The notes beneath the pieces are model-generated. The model ran no database searches and was not told the DNA's origin. It worked only from the letters and a program-made list of their open reading frames with translations. Shown in pieces: positions 8,897-17,486 of a stretch of 64,000 nucleotides of DNA (the first letter of the stretch is position 1; every line of letters starts with the position of its first letter). The stretch is from Antarcticirhabdus aurantiaca (GTDB lineage: Bacteria; Pseudomonadota; Alphaproteobacteria; Rhizobiales; Rhizobiaceae), in NCBI RefSeq assembly GCF_009765365.1, contig NZ_VTOM01000006.1, forward strand, positions 1 to 64,000. Direction: 5' to 3'. Position numbers and translations under genes: made by a program.

Positions 8897-9412
8897 ATGG
8901 CCCACGGTTTGCCGATCCGAACGGACGTGGCGAGCCCGTCCGAGCTACGACGCCTGGCCAAGAAGGAGCCGCGGCGGCGCACGGTGCAGCGGATGCTGGC
9001 GATCGCCAACGCGCTGGAAGGCCTGAGCCGGGCGGATGCGGCGCGGGCGGCGGGGATCGATCGGCAGTCGCTGCGCGACGCGGTGCTGCGTTTCAACGCC
9101 GAAGGGTTGGCCGGGCTGGTGGATCGCCCCAACGGCCGCCGGCCCGAGCGCCTGACCGATGGCGAGCAGGCCGCCCTGGTGGCGCATGTCCTGCGCGGGC
9201 CCGATCCCGAGCGCGGCGATCCGTCGAGTTGGACCCTGCCTGACCTTTGCCGCTTCATCGAGGCGCGGTTCAACAAGACGATGTGTCCGCAATCGATGTC
9301 GCGGGTCGTGCGCCGTCTCGGCCTGTCGCGGCAGAAGGCTCGGCCCGTGCATCCCCAGCGCAGCGCCAAGGCGGCGCAAGCCTTCGCAAAGGGGGGCTCT
9401 TTGCTGCCGTAG
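8897..9412 (+). CDS. IS630-type transposase, N-terminal frame (orfA)
   Basis: 171 aa from ATG 8897 (GGGAGG 6 nt upstream; an upstream in-frame GTG at 8873 is less likely). It carries the DNA-binding half: a winged-helix/HTH segment with RRRTVQRMLAIANALEG and RADAARAAGIDRQSLRDAV, then a second HTH with LCRFIEARFNKTMCPQSM. The frame stops at 9410-9412, shortly after the run AAAGGGGGGC at 9388-9397. A -1 slip there joins it to the catalytic frame. Confidence 0.82.
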   Translation: MAHGLPIRTDVASPSELRRLAKKEPRRRTVQRMLAIANALEGLSRADAARAAGIDRQSLRDAVLRFNAEGLAGLVDRPNGRRPERLTDGEQAALVAHVLRGPDPERGDPSSWTLPDLCRFIEARFNKTMCPQSMSRVVRRLGLSRQKARPVHPQRSAKAAQAFAKGGSLLP

Positions 9413-9966
9413 AGGCCACGCGGGCGGCCCATCCCGAGGCACAGATCGAGCTGTGGTTCCAGGACGAGGCGAGGGTCGGGCAGAAGGGGCGAACAGGTCA
9501 CCGCTGGTGGCTGCGCGGCAGGCGCCCGCCCGGCCTTTGCGACAAGCGCTTCGCCTCGGCCTACCTGTTCGGCGCCGTGCGGCCCGCCACCGGCGACGCC
9601 TTCGCGCTGGTAATCCCGCACGTCTCGACGGCGGCCATGAGCGTCTTCCTGGCCGAGTTCGCCGCTACCATCGCGCCCGGCCGGCACGTCGTCATGGTGC
9701 TCGATCAGGCCGGCTGGCACGGGGCCAAGGCGCTCGTCGTGCCGAGCAATATCACGCTCGTGCCGCTGCCGCCCTACTGTCCCGATCTCAACCCGGTCGA
9801 GCGCATCTGGCTGTACCTGCGCGAGCGCTTCCTCTCGCATCGCATGCTGCCCGATCTCGACGCCGTTATCGACGCCTGCTGCCAAGCCTGGAATGCACTC
9901 GCCGACGAGCCGGAACGCGTCCGATCCCTCACCGCATACCCTTACCTGCAACAGGTCAATGCGTAG
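9388..9966 (+). CDS. IS630-type transposase, catalytic DDE frame (orfB)
   Basis: This frame, -1 relative to orfA, continues as KGGLFAAVEATRAAHPEAQI and carries the full DDE core: D in WFQDEARVGQKG, D in MVLDQAGWHG and E in PDLNPVERIW. It has no good start of its own, so it is probably made as a transframe product through the AAAGGGGGG slippery run, where GCA-AAG-GGG shifts to AAA-GGG. The stop at 9964-9966 abuts the right terminal repeat. A simple frameshift mutation cannot be excluded. Confidence 0.8.
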   Translation, partial: KGGLFAAVEATRAAHPEAQIELWFQDEARVGQKGRTGHRWWLRGRRPPGLCDKRFASAYLFGAVRPATGDAFALVIPHVSTAAMSVFLAEFAATIAPGRHVVMVLDQAGWHGAKALVVPSNITLVPLPPYCPDLNPVERIWLYLRERFLSHRMLPDLDAVIDACCQAWNALADEPERVRSLTAYPYLQQVNA

Positions 9967-10260
9967 GTGCGGCGGTATGAGACCGCCGCTCCCCATTAAG
10001 CACACGATCGATCACATCAAGGCTTCGTCACAGCCGCGCCATGCGCCACCGCAACTTGGCAGTTCAGCCGCTCCGGCCTCCTCGCCACATTCGAGCGATT
10101 TGCCGGCCGGGGTGAACTACTGACCCATAGAACGGCCGCTGACGCCCTCTCCTGCGCAGATGCGATATACTTAGATGCAGGTCATCAGCAGTATCTATAT
10201 CGCGTGAAGCCTCGCACAGGCGACGTTTATCCATCCTGAGAAGAAGCGGCGGTGACACTC

Positions 10261-10488
10261 ATGGACGCACCTCTGCCGAACTTGGCCGAATCCTTCGATC
10301 GAGATCGACTCCGCCGATCTCCGGCTCAAGCGTGGTCCGATCATGGGCACCTCTATCGCAAGATGCCGCCTGACACGTCATGCACCGCAGCCATGCTCCG
10401 AGACCTGATGCGACCGGGGGCGCTTGCTGCTATTGCGGCCCGAGATGGTGGCGCCCCGCCTCCGGCCGTTGAGATCCTACGTCGATGA
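10261..10488 (+). CDS. Possible small leader protein overlapping the flippase start
   Basis: A 75-codon frame from ATG 10261 (GTG 10252 is an alternative) ends with TGA at 10486-10488, overlapping the flippase ATG at 10485 as ATGA. The overlap suggests translational coupling, because the flippase has no clear RBS of its own. The product is Arg/Pro/Ala-rich with no recognisable domain, signal or membrane segment, and its third-position GC is lower than in neighbouring genes. It may be a leader or a chance frame. The 280 bases before it, right of the IS, hold nothing I recognise. Confidence 0.3.
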   Translation: MDAPLPNLAESFDRDRLRRSPAQAWSDHGHLYRKMPPDTSCTAAMLRDLMRPGALAAIAARDGGAPPPAVEILRR

Positions 10489-11948
10489 ACCAGCCTTCGG
10501 GACGCCTGCGCAAGCTGTCTTCGGTCGCGTCCGTGGCCGTCGGGCCGGTCGCCCGTGCCTCCAACCAGCTCGTCACCTTCGCCTTGACCCTGGTGGCCAT
10601 CCGCTACCTCAGCCCCGCCGAGTTCGGCGCCTTCGCGCTGGCCTCGATCGCCGTGACGGTGATTCGCACCCTGCTCTACAGCGGCGCGTTCGAGTATCTC
10701 CTGAAGGCGCCGTCGGCGCGGCAGGCCTCGACGGAAACGCTGGTCTTCAACGTCCTCCTCGTGACGGTGCTCAACCTCCTGGTGCTCGGCGGTTTGTGGC
10801 TGGCCGACAGCCTCGGCTATGCCGGAGACATCACCAGCCTTCTCCTGATCCTCGTTCCGTCGAACTTCATCGCGGCGCTCGGAGCCTGGCAGGAATCGCT
10901 TCTTCTCCGGTCGAATCGGCTGACGCCCTACTACATGCTGACCTTCGCGGCCGAGCTGCTCTCCATGCTGGTCGCGGTCGCGATGTTCGCGACCGGATTC
11001 GGGCTGCTGGCCCTGGTCGGCCAGATCTATGCGCGCAACATCCTCATCGCCGCCTTCTACCTCGCGCTCCAGCGGCCGGTGTTCTCCGAACGCTTCTCGA
11101 CGACCGCCCTGCGAGCGATGACGCTGTGGTCGCTGCCGCGCTACGGCTCGATCTCGCTGAACATGACCTCGACCTACGCGGTCGACCTCCTCCTGGGCAT
11201 CTTCATGTCGCCGGCGGCGACGGGCATCTATCGCGCGAGCAGCCGGCTCGTCACGGCCGTCGCGGACATCTTCAATCAGCCGACCCGCATCATCAGCATG
11301 ACCATGATCTCGAGGAACGTCGCGGCCGGGCGCCCCGTGACCTCGACCTGGACGCTCATCTTCGCCGTCGCGGCCGTCGTCGGCCTATCCGCGCTGGCGG
11401 GCCTCGGCAGCGTTTCGGGCCTTCTCGTGCCCGTCCTCATGGGGCCGGAATGGAGCGCCGCAGCACCGGTCGTGGCCGTCCTGTGCGTGGCCCGGGCCTT
11501 CATGCTCTTCGATTCGGCGATGATGCCGGCTCTGGTGGCCCACAACCACCAGAAGTCCGTCTTCTACATGCAGGTCGTGACGACGGCGCTCCTGCTGGCG
11601 TTCATGATCGCCGCCGCCCCGCATGGCGTCCTCGCGGCGAGCGTCGCGGCCGCCCTTGCCGCGGCCTGCAACAGCCTGCTGATCTACAGCCTCGCGCATC
11701 GCCGCCTGTCGGGCTCCGGCACCGCGCTCGCGAAGATCCTGCCGGCCGCGCTCCTGCCGCCCCTCGCCACCTTCGCCGCCGCCGCGGGATTGATCCTGAT
11801 GCTCGGGACCGCCGGCATGGATCCCATTGCGCTGCTGGTCGCGGCCATCGCCACCGGCATGGGCGGCTGGCTGATCGCGGTCCTCGCCCTTCTCCCCCGC
11901 CTGAAGCGTATCGCATCGATGCTCCGGCAACAGAGCAAGATGGCCTGA
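10485..11948 (+). CDS. Wzx-like polysaccharide flippase (MOP superfamily)
   Basis: 487 aa, almost wholly hydrophobic, with about 12 to 14 membrane segments. The N-terminal part RASNQLVTFALTLVAIRYLSPAEFGAFALA matches the O-antigen/EPS flippase family (PST). Role: moving undecaprenyl-linked repeats to the periplasmic face of the inner membrane before polymerisation. The C-terminal half keeps the paired six-helix layout. The start at 10485 overlaps the stop of a small upstream frame. It is the only flippase in the window and no polymerase (Wzy) or Wzc co-polymerase is visible, so part of the pathway is outside. Confidence 0.85.
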   Translation: MNQPSGRLRKLSSVASVAVGPVARASNQLVTFALTLVAIRYLSPAEFGAFALASIAVTVIRTLLYSGAFEYLLKAPSARQASTETLVFNVLLVTVLNLLVLGGLWLADSLGYAGDITSLLLILVPSNFIAALGAWQESLLLRSNRLTPYYMLTFAAELLSMLVAVAMFATGFGLLALVGQIYARNILIAAFYLALQRPVFSERFSTTALRAMTLWSLPRYGSISLNMTSTYAVDLLLGIFMSPAATGIYRASSRLVTAVADIFNQPTRIISMTMISRNVAAGRPVTSTWTLIFAVAAVVGLSALAGLGSVSGLLVPVLMGPEWSAAAPVVAVLCVARAFMLFDSAMMPALVAHNHQKSVFYMQVVTTALLLAFMIAAAPHGVLAASVAAALAAACNSLLIYSLAHRRLSGSGTALAKILPAALLPPLATFAAAAGLILMLGTAGMDPIALLVAAIATGMGGWLIAVLALLPRLKRIASMLRQQSKMA

Positions 11949-12065
11949 CGCACCTCGGCGCGAGTCCAGCATGGGACGGGTTGCGGCTTGACCGCCGTCT
12001 GCATGGACGGCTTCTGGAAGCGACGCCGATCGAGAGCGATGCCGACGCCCTCCGCTAAGCGCGGT

Positions 12066-13202
12066 TCAGGCTCCGACGAGCGGCGCGTGAGCCTCGTAGA
12101 TGCTGTCCAGGACCAGCTCGGCCTGGCTTCGCCAGGAAAAGCGCCTTTCCCGTTCGTGGCCGAGCCGGATCAATTCCGCCGCTCGATCCTGGTCATGCAG
12201 TACGCAGCGCGTGGCAGCCAGGATCGAAGCCACGTCGTAAGGGTTGCAATACTCGGCCGCCTCGCCGCAGCGCTCCACCATGGAGGGGATATGGGACGTC
12301 ACGACGGGACAGCCGAAGTGCATCGCCTCGAGAGGCGGTATGGCGGAAGCCTCGTAGAACGACGGGAAGACGAGGCAGCGGGCCTTGCGATAAACCGCGC
12401 CCAGGAGCCGGGGGTCCTCGACCTGCCCGAGGAAGTGAACGTGACGGCGCACGTCGTCCGGCAGCTTCATGTCCACCGGCGTCAGGATGCGTCCGGCCGT
12501 CCCGACGAAGACGAAGTCGATCCCGTCCTCCCGCGCGAGCCGCACGGCGAGATCCCGAAGACCGGCGAAGTTCTTGCGCAGGGATAGGGAGCCGACATAG
12601 GCGACGAAGTTGGCGGGCAGTTCTTGGGCGACAGGATCCTCGCCCAACTCGTCACCCTCCCGGCTGCGGCGCCAGCCTCCGTTCTGCGCCACGACAAGCT
12701 TATGGCGCGAGGCGGGCGCCACGTCCGACAGGGCGTTCCGTTCCGTCTTGGACACGGTGAAGATCGGATCGGCGCGGCGCATCAGCGTCGGCAGGATCAG
12801 CGAGTGGAAGATCCGGTACCGCTTCCTGTAGGAGGCGGGGAACTGCCGATAGGACAGGTCGTGGATCATCACGCCGACCGGCTGGCGGCGCACCATGCTC
12901 AGGAGCGGAGCCGTGTTGCCGAGGCACAGCAGGCTGCTCTTCGGCGCGGCGAAGGGAAGCACGAACTGCTCCCATACCCATCCCTTGGCACCGGGCGCTT
13001 CGACGACATCGATCGAGCGCAGGGCGAGTGCGCCGAGATCGGGCGCGGGCTCGCAGATCAGCTGCACGCGGAACCGATCGTCTCCTTCGGTCACGATGTG
13101 ATCGATCTCGCGCACCAGCTCGCGAGCGACGCGCTGAACTCCCGTAATCTTCTGGCTGATGAAGCGCCCGTTGATTGCAAGATCGATGACCCGACGCGTC
13201 AC
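12066..13202 (-). CDS. Glycosyltransferase family 4-type protein
   Basis: 378 aa, GTG start at 13202. It has a GT-B fold signature with N-terminal DLAINGRFISQKITGVQRVA and C-terminal motif FYEASAIPPLEAMHFGCPVV (E-x7-E variant). The middle segment AYVGSLSLRKNF is the typical linker before the donor-binding domain. It resembles the glycosyltransferase at 4577-5683, so the two may add successive sugars to the same repeat. It is convergent with the flippase, 117 bases away. No signal peptide or membrane helix is seen; a cytoplasmic or membrane-surface location is expected. Donor sugar is unknown. Confidence 0.88.
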   Translation of the reverse strand: MTRRVIDLAINGRFISQKITGVQRVARELVREIDHIVTEGDDRFRVQLICEPAPDLGALALRSIDVVEAPGAKGWVWEQFVLPFAAPKSSLLCLGNTAPLLSMVRRQPVGVMIHDLSYRQFPASYRKRYRIFHSLILPTLMRRADPIFTVSKTERNALSDVAPASRHKLVVAQNGGWRRSREGDELGEDPVAQELPANFVAYVGSLSLRKNFAGLRDLAVRLAREDGIDFVFVGTAGRILTPVDMKLPDDVRRHVHFLGQVEDPRLLGAVYRKARCLVFPSFYEASAIPPLEAMHFGCPVVTSHIPSMVERCGEAAEYCNPYDVASILAATRCVLHDQDRAAELIRLGHERERRFSWRSQAELVLDSIYEAHAPLVGA

Positions 13203-14044
13203 TTACACGGCACTCCGAAGGCGCGGGACACCCGATTCAGGCCAACGGATCACGCACCTCACCGGCAAAGGTCGACGTATCCGGTCGATGGGAGCAGCAG
13301 AGAGCCGGTCCGAGATCTCAGGCCGGCTGTCGAAGACGTCGCCGCGTCACGCCAGAATACCTTACGCTCCCGCATCGGCGCTGATGCAGGCACAAACGAA
13401 ACATCGGACCTGTTCATCGCGCTCCCCATCCCGACTTCATCAGAAGCCGGAAACCTTCGAACCGGCAACCCCATTTCGAGCGACGCCAACAGTCTGCAGA
13501 GGGGGAGTCACATCAACCAGCTCGTGGCGTGTCGTGCGGGACCCACGCACCTTCACTTCTCGGTAGCGACGATCCAAACGCCTCCCGCAAAGAGCGAATC
13601 GGCGGCCTTGGAACAGGTGTGGCGACGCATCTGCGACCGATCGGTTCAAGCCGGCATCCCGTTCATTCCGCGTCGGCGCCGATCCCGCGACAGACTCTGG
13701 CGGGACGATCCATCCCGCGAGCTCGAGCCGAACCGGTTCCTTCGAAGCTCCGGTTACAGCTTGGATCGCACCTTGGCCAAGAAAGTGGCGCGGTATGATT
13801 GACGACACATTAATGCCCGGCCGAGAGCGCGCAGGGCGCGAAGCGACGCTGGTCGGGCAGCGGAGATCCGGCCTATCGAAGCTGGGCGGAACACGAGGGC
13901 TCAAAATAGCGCCCGCCATCGATTGCTTCGGAGCTACTTCATCTCGCGCTTTTTGAGATCGCGCGGCCACTGCCGGCGCAGGCAAACATCATGTTCAGCG
14001 CCTCTGGGTGACGCAGCCCCGCCTGCGGGATGGAAGGCAGACAA
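13203..14044. other. Large gene-poor stretch in the EPS locus
   Basis: About 840 bases without a supported gene. Several medium frames exist on both strands (the longest, 13440-13985 minus, is 181 codons), but none has a recognisable domain, RBS or the strong third-position GC of real genes here. It may be a decayed gene, a long leader or an RNA-bearing region upstream of the minus-strand glycosyltransferase. I see nothing firm in it. Confidence 0.4.
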
Positions 14045-14045
14045 C

Positions 14046-14070
14046 AAAAAAGCGGGACGAGACCCGCTTT
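14046..14070 (-). terminator. Rho-independent terminator of the sugar transferase gene
   Basis: On the minus strand an 8-bp stem AAAGCGGG/CCCGCTTT (14049-14056 with 14063-14070, 6-nt loop) runs into a T-tract complementary to the A-run at 14046-14051. It lies 31 bases beyond the stop of the sugar transferase at 14101. This is the classic intrinsic terminator form. Confidence 0.85.
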
Positions 14071-14100
14071 CTTCGATGCCGATCGTGGCCGTGCGGGTGA

Positions 14101-14844
14101 TCAGTGGTCGCCCGTCCCCAAGGCGACGATGCCGACGGTCTTGGAAATGATCCGCAAATCCTCGGAGAAGCTCACGTTCGAGGCGTATCGCACGTCCAGG
14201 GCGACCCGCTCGTTGTAGCTCAGCTCGTTGCGTCCGCTGACCTGCCACAGGCCGGTCACGCCGGGACGGACGGACTTGTAGTGGGCGAAATCCTGGCCGT
14301 AGCGGGCGACTTCCGATTGGACGATCGGCCGCGGACCCACGACGCTCATGTCGCCGCGCAGGACGTTGATGAATTGGGGAAGCTCGTCGAGGCTCGTCTT
14401 GCGCAGGATACGGCCCATCCAATGGATCCGGGGATCGCTGCGCAGCTTCTGGGTCTCGTCCCATTCGGCGCGGCACGACGGCGAACTGGCCAAAAGGGCC
14501 TGCAGCTGGGCGTCGGCGTCCTTGACCATGCTGCGGAACTTCAGGCACGAGAACATCTGCCCGTTCCGTCCGATCCGACGCTGGCTGTAGAAGATCGGCC
14601 GTCCGTCGGCGATCAGCAGCCCGGCCGCGATCAGGAGCAGGAGCGGCGCGAGAGCGAGCAGCACCGCAGCCGCGAAGACGACGTCGAACCGTCGCTTCCA
14701 GGCGGACCCGGCGATCGTCGGCGCCCCTGCGAGGCTCGTCTGCGACTGGCGGTGACGGCCGAGGCGTCGACGCGCCTCGAACGGCACGAAGCCGAGGCGG
14801 CGCCGAGGAAGAGGCTGCGTCACGTCTGCAGAATTATCTACCAC
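14101..14844 (-). CDS. ExoY-type undecaprenyl-phosphate sugar phosphotransferase
   Basis: 247 aa, GTG start at 14844 with GGAG 7 nt upstream. After a basic N-terminal region there is one hydrophobic hairpin (FDVVFAAAVLLALAPLLLLIAAG, about 54-77), then the full bacterial sugar-transferase domain: FYSQRRIGRNG, CLKFRSMV, RKTSLDELPQFINVL, GDMSVVGPRP and RPGVTGLWQVSGRN. The KFRSM and DELPQ blocks hold the catalytic Asp-Glu pair of this family. It should start EPS repeat synthesis by moving hexose-1-phosphate to undecaprenyl phosphate. It lacks the large N-terminal membrane domain of WbaP/WcaJ, as is usual for ExoY/PssA-like enzymes. A terminator follows. Confidence 0.9.
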   Translation of the reverse strand: MVDNSADVTQPLPRRRLGFVPFEARRRLGRHRQSQTSLAGAPTIAGSAWKRRFDVVFAAAVLLALAPLLLLIAAGLLIADGRPIFYSQRRIGRNGQMFSCLKFRSMVKDADAQLQALLASSPSCRAEWDETQKLRSDPRIHWMGRILRKTSLDELPQFINVLRGDMSVVGPRPIVQSEVARYGQDFAHYKSVRPGVTGLWQVSGRNELSYNERVALDVRYASNVSFSEDLRIISKTVGIVALGTGDH

Positions 14845-15309
14845 CTAAAATCTCCAACGATCGGGACGCCGGGCGAGATGCCTAAGGTCAGACCATCGCG
14901 CTGCCGAAGACGGTTTACCGAACGTTAATGCTCCAGGTCAACTGGATTAGCCTCTGCACACCTAGCCATTTTCCACTGCGTTAACAGGATAGGTTAAGTC
15001 CCATATTGATACAATCAGGCGCACAGTCTGATTTCAAAGAGCTCTCATCTAGGCCAAATTGGGGCAAGGATGCATTAATCATCCGACGAGCGGACATTCT
15101 CTTTAATTCCACCTGCTTTACAGAAAAAACAGATCTCGTCGTAAGAACAGACGCAATATCCGAAGCCGATCCTAAGCTCGCTATGCAGCTTGTTTGCAGT
15201 GCAATAAATAAACTAGTAACTCTTACTAATTTTTTCGCACCCCGGTTATTGTTTGTAGCGATTGCATGCTTAGATTGGCCCTAAAGAATTCCGCAATGTG
15301 GAGGCTGCT
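14845..15309. other. AT-rich divergent intergenic region
   Basis: 465 bases with much lower GC than the genes around it, especially 14930-15290. It separates the minus-strand sugar transferase from the plus-strand 54-aa membrane protein and probably holds promoters for both. A 92-codon frame at 15006-15284 has a TTG start without an RBS and is not supported. An AT-rich island like this is a typical target for MucR- or H-NS-like regulators of EPS genes, but no site was proven. Confidence 0.45.
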
Positions 15310-15474
15310 ATGAGGGTCCATCACGCCAACGCACACCACACGGTCTGGTCGATGAATGCCACGAAGCGCGACCGCGTACCGAACGACGCGCTCCGTCCGG
15401 CGCGCGGCCTGATGATCGGTCTGGGAATCAGTGCATTCTTGTGGGCTGGCCTGATCTCCGTCTTTTTCTGGTGA
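15310..15474 (+). CDS. Small single-pass membrane protein, 54 aa
   Basis: ATG 15310 is preceded by GGAGG with 5-nt spacing, and the frame has high third-position GC despite the AT-rich upstream region. The product has a basic, His-rich N-terminus (RVHHANAHHT) and a C-terminal hydrophobic helix ending in VFFW (about residues 34-54). Predicted topology: one inner-membrane helix with the N-terminus in the cytoplasm. I do not recognise a family. Its place beside the ExoY-type gene suggests a small modulator of EPS synthesis (compare ExoX-type inhibitors in rhizobia), but this is inference only. Confidence 0.65.
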   Translation: MRVHHANAHHTVWSMNATKRDRVPNDALRPARGLMIGLGISAFLWAGLISVFFW

Positions 15475-15632
15475 TCATCAGCTTCCCTTGCGGATTTTCA
15501 TCGCCTGTCGAGTCGCTTGATTTCAGACCGACGGGCCGCGATCTAGCGTTTCAACCTTTCCTGGAGCCCGCGCTTTCGCGTACGACGCCAGCCTGACCAG
15601 CTGGCGCCGCTCCTATACGTCATGCGATGCCA

Positions 15633-17486
15633 CTACACCTCCCGCCCCGACAGGGTCGCGGCGGTCTGGATCAGGGCGAGGTGGCTGAGCCCCTGCGGCA
15701 TGTTGCCGAGATAGTCGCCGGTCTGCGGGTCGACCATCTCGGGAAGGATGCCGCAGCCGGGATCGAGGGCGGCGAGAAGCGCGTCGAACCGCCCGCAGGC
15801 CTCGTCGTGATGGCCGAGAAGGGCGAGCCCCTCGATCACCCAGAAGGAGCAGGCGAGGAAGCAGCCCTCGTCGTTCTCCACCCCGTGATAGCGGTAATGG
15901 TATTCGCCCCGGCGCAGCTCCGCGTCGATGGCGCGTAGCGTCTGTTCCAGGCGCCCCTGCCCGTCGAAGCCGAAGCGCACGGCGAGCGCCAGACTCGCGT
16001 CGAGCTTCGTCGAGCCGGGGAAGATGGTGTAGGCCTGCCGCTCCTGCGACCAGCAATGCTCGTCGATCCAGGCCGCGATGCGGTCGCGTGTGCGCGCCCA
16101 GCGCTCGCGGCAGGTGGAGGGGATGTGGTTGCCGTCGGCGAGCTCCACCGCGCGCGCCAGCGCCTGCCAGGCGCTGATCTTCGACATGGTGTAGTGCTCG
16201 TACTCCTCCAGCTCCCAGATGCCGGCGTCCTTGCGCCGCCAGCCTTCCGCGCAGATGTCGGCGACGTCCGACAGGACCTTGGCACTGGCGGGATCGATGA
16301 TGTGGCCGGCGGCGACGAAGCGCTTGGCGGTCTCGAAGATGTCGCCGAAGATGCCCTGCTGGAACTGGTCGGCGGCCTGGTTGCCGACGAGAACGGGCCG
16401 CGAGCCGCGATAGCCCGGAAGGTCCACCTCGCGCATGGGATCGAGCATGCGGCCGTCGAGCGCGAAGCAGACGCGGGGGCCGTGCTCGGCAAGGCGCTTG
16501 ATCAGCCAGGTGAAGGCGGCCTTGGCCTCGGCCATGGCGCCGATGCGCATGAAGGCCTTGATCGTATAGGAGGCGTCGCGCACCCAGGCATAGCGGTAGT
16601 CGTAGTTCTTGGCGCCGCCGATCCCCTCGGGCAGCGAGGTGGTGGCCGCGGCGGCGATGGCGCCGGTGGGCGAGTAGAGCAGGAGCTTCAGCGCCAGGGC
16701 CGAGCGGATCACGAGCGGGCGGCGCTCGCCGTCATAGGCGACGTTGTCGCACCATTGCCGCCATTCCGCGTCGGTCGTGTCGATGCGCGCGTCGATCACG
16801 GCCGGAGGCTCGGAAACGAGCGGCTCGTTCTCGCCCGCGATGATCGCGACGGTTTCGCGCGTGCCGGCCGAGACGCGGATGCGCGCGGTGATGCCGCTAT
16901 CGTCCTCGGCGACGATCTCGACGCCGTCGCCGTAGCGCAGCATGCCGGTGACGTCGCCGACGTGAAAGGTCGTGGCGTTGTCGTTGCGCGCGAGATAGGG
17001 GCAGATCGTGTCGGCGCGGGTGCCGAAGACGAGGCGCATCTCGAACTCGACGGTGCCCTCGAGGCCCTCGACGCGGCGCGCGAGCTCGCACCAGGGAAGC
17101 CGCCCGCCCGAGCCGCTGTTCAGCGCCTCGACGAGGCGCGCCCGCCCGCTCGCCGTCGCGAACTCGGTCTCGAGGACGTTGGAGTTCTCGCGATAGCTGC
17201 GGGTCGACGAGAAGGGCTCGGTCGGAGCGATCACGAAGCAGCCGCCGCAATCCTCGTCGAGGATGCGGTCGAAGAGCGCGGGCGAGTCGATGTTGGGAAC
17301 GCACCACCAGTCGATGGAGCCGTCTCCGCCGACGAGGGCGACGGAGCGCCCGTCGCCAAGCGCGGCGTAGGCGCGCAGCGGCAGGAAGCCGTCGGCGCGG
17401 CGCTTGGCCGCCCGGTCGGCGGCGCGGGCCTGGATCGCGCGGGTGGCCATGCGCTCGGCCTCCGGGCTGGTAGCGGGGCCGTCCAT
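15633..17486 (-). CDS. Glycoside hydrolase family 15 protein (glucoamylase/trehalase-like)
   Basis: 617 aa from ATG 17486, which overlaps the GMC oxidoreductase stop as ATGA. The N-terminal beta domain begins YAALGDGRSVALVGGDGSIDWW, typical of the bacterial GH15 group. The catalytic (alpha/alpha)6 barrel includes YRYAWVRDASYT, the general acid region GIWELEEYEHYT and the general base region GILPEMVDPQTGDYLGNMPQGLSHL. Family activities are release of glucose from alpha-glucans or trehalose. There is no signal peptide, so it should act in the cytoplasm. Coupling to an oxidoreductase suggests its product or a related sugar is oxidised by the partners. Substrate is unproven. Confidence 0.9.
   Translation of the reverse strand: MDGPATSPEAERMATRAIQARAADRAAKRRADGFLPLRAYAALGDGRSVALVGGDGSIDWWCVPNIDSPALFDRILDEDCGGCFVIAPTEPFSSTRSYRENSNVLETEFATASGRARLVEALNSGSGGRLPWCELARRVEGLEGTVEFEMRLVFGTRADTICPYLARNDNATTFHVGDVTGMLRYGDGVEIVAEDDSGITARIRVSAGTRETVAIIAGENEPLVSEPPAVIDARIDTTDAEWRQWCDNVAYDGERRPLVIRSALALKLLLYSPTGAIAAAATTSLPEGIGGAKNYDYRYAWVRDASYTIKAFMRIGAMAEAKAAFTWLIKRLAEHGPRVCFALDGRMLDPMREVDLPGYRGSRPVLVGNQAADQFQQGIFGDIFETAKRFVAAGHIIDPASAKVLSDVADICAEGWRRKDAGIWELEEYEHYTMSKISAWQALARAVELADGNHIPSTCRERWARTRDRIAAWIDEHCWSQERQAYTIFPGSTKLDASLALAVRFGFDGQGRLEQTLRAIDAELRRGEYHYRYHGVENDEGCFLACSFWVIEGLALLGHHDEACGRFDALLAALDPGCGILPEMVDPQTGDYLGNMPQGLSHLALIQTAATLSGREV

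Larger units (their letters stand above)
8808..9977 (+). mobile_element. IS630-type insertion sequence flanked by TA
   Basis: The ends are perfect 11-bp inverted repeats including the target dinucleotide: TACCGCCGCAC at 8808-8818 and GTGCGGCGGTA at 9967-9977. TGAC is conserved a little further in at both ends. IS630/Tc1-mariner elements insert at TA and duplicate it, so the TA at each end is probably the target duplication and the element proper is about 1,166 bp. Inside is one transposase in two frames. Both ends and all DDE motifs are intact, so it may be active. It lies between the small RTX-like gene and the flippase. Confidence 0.85.

Noticed and set aside
13440-13985. 181-codon minus-strand frame in the EPS gap
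   Set aside because: No RBS, no recognisable domain and poor third-position GC; left as unassigned sequence.
15006-15284. 92-codon frame in the AT-rich region before the 54-aa gene
   Set aside because: TTG start, no RBS, no domain, and AT-rich composition gives no coding signal.
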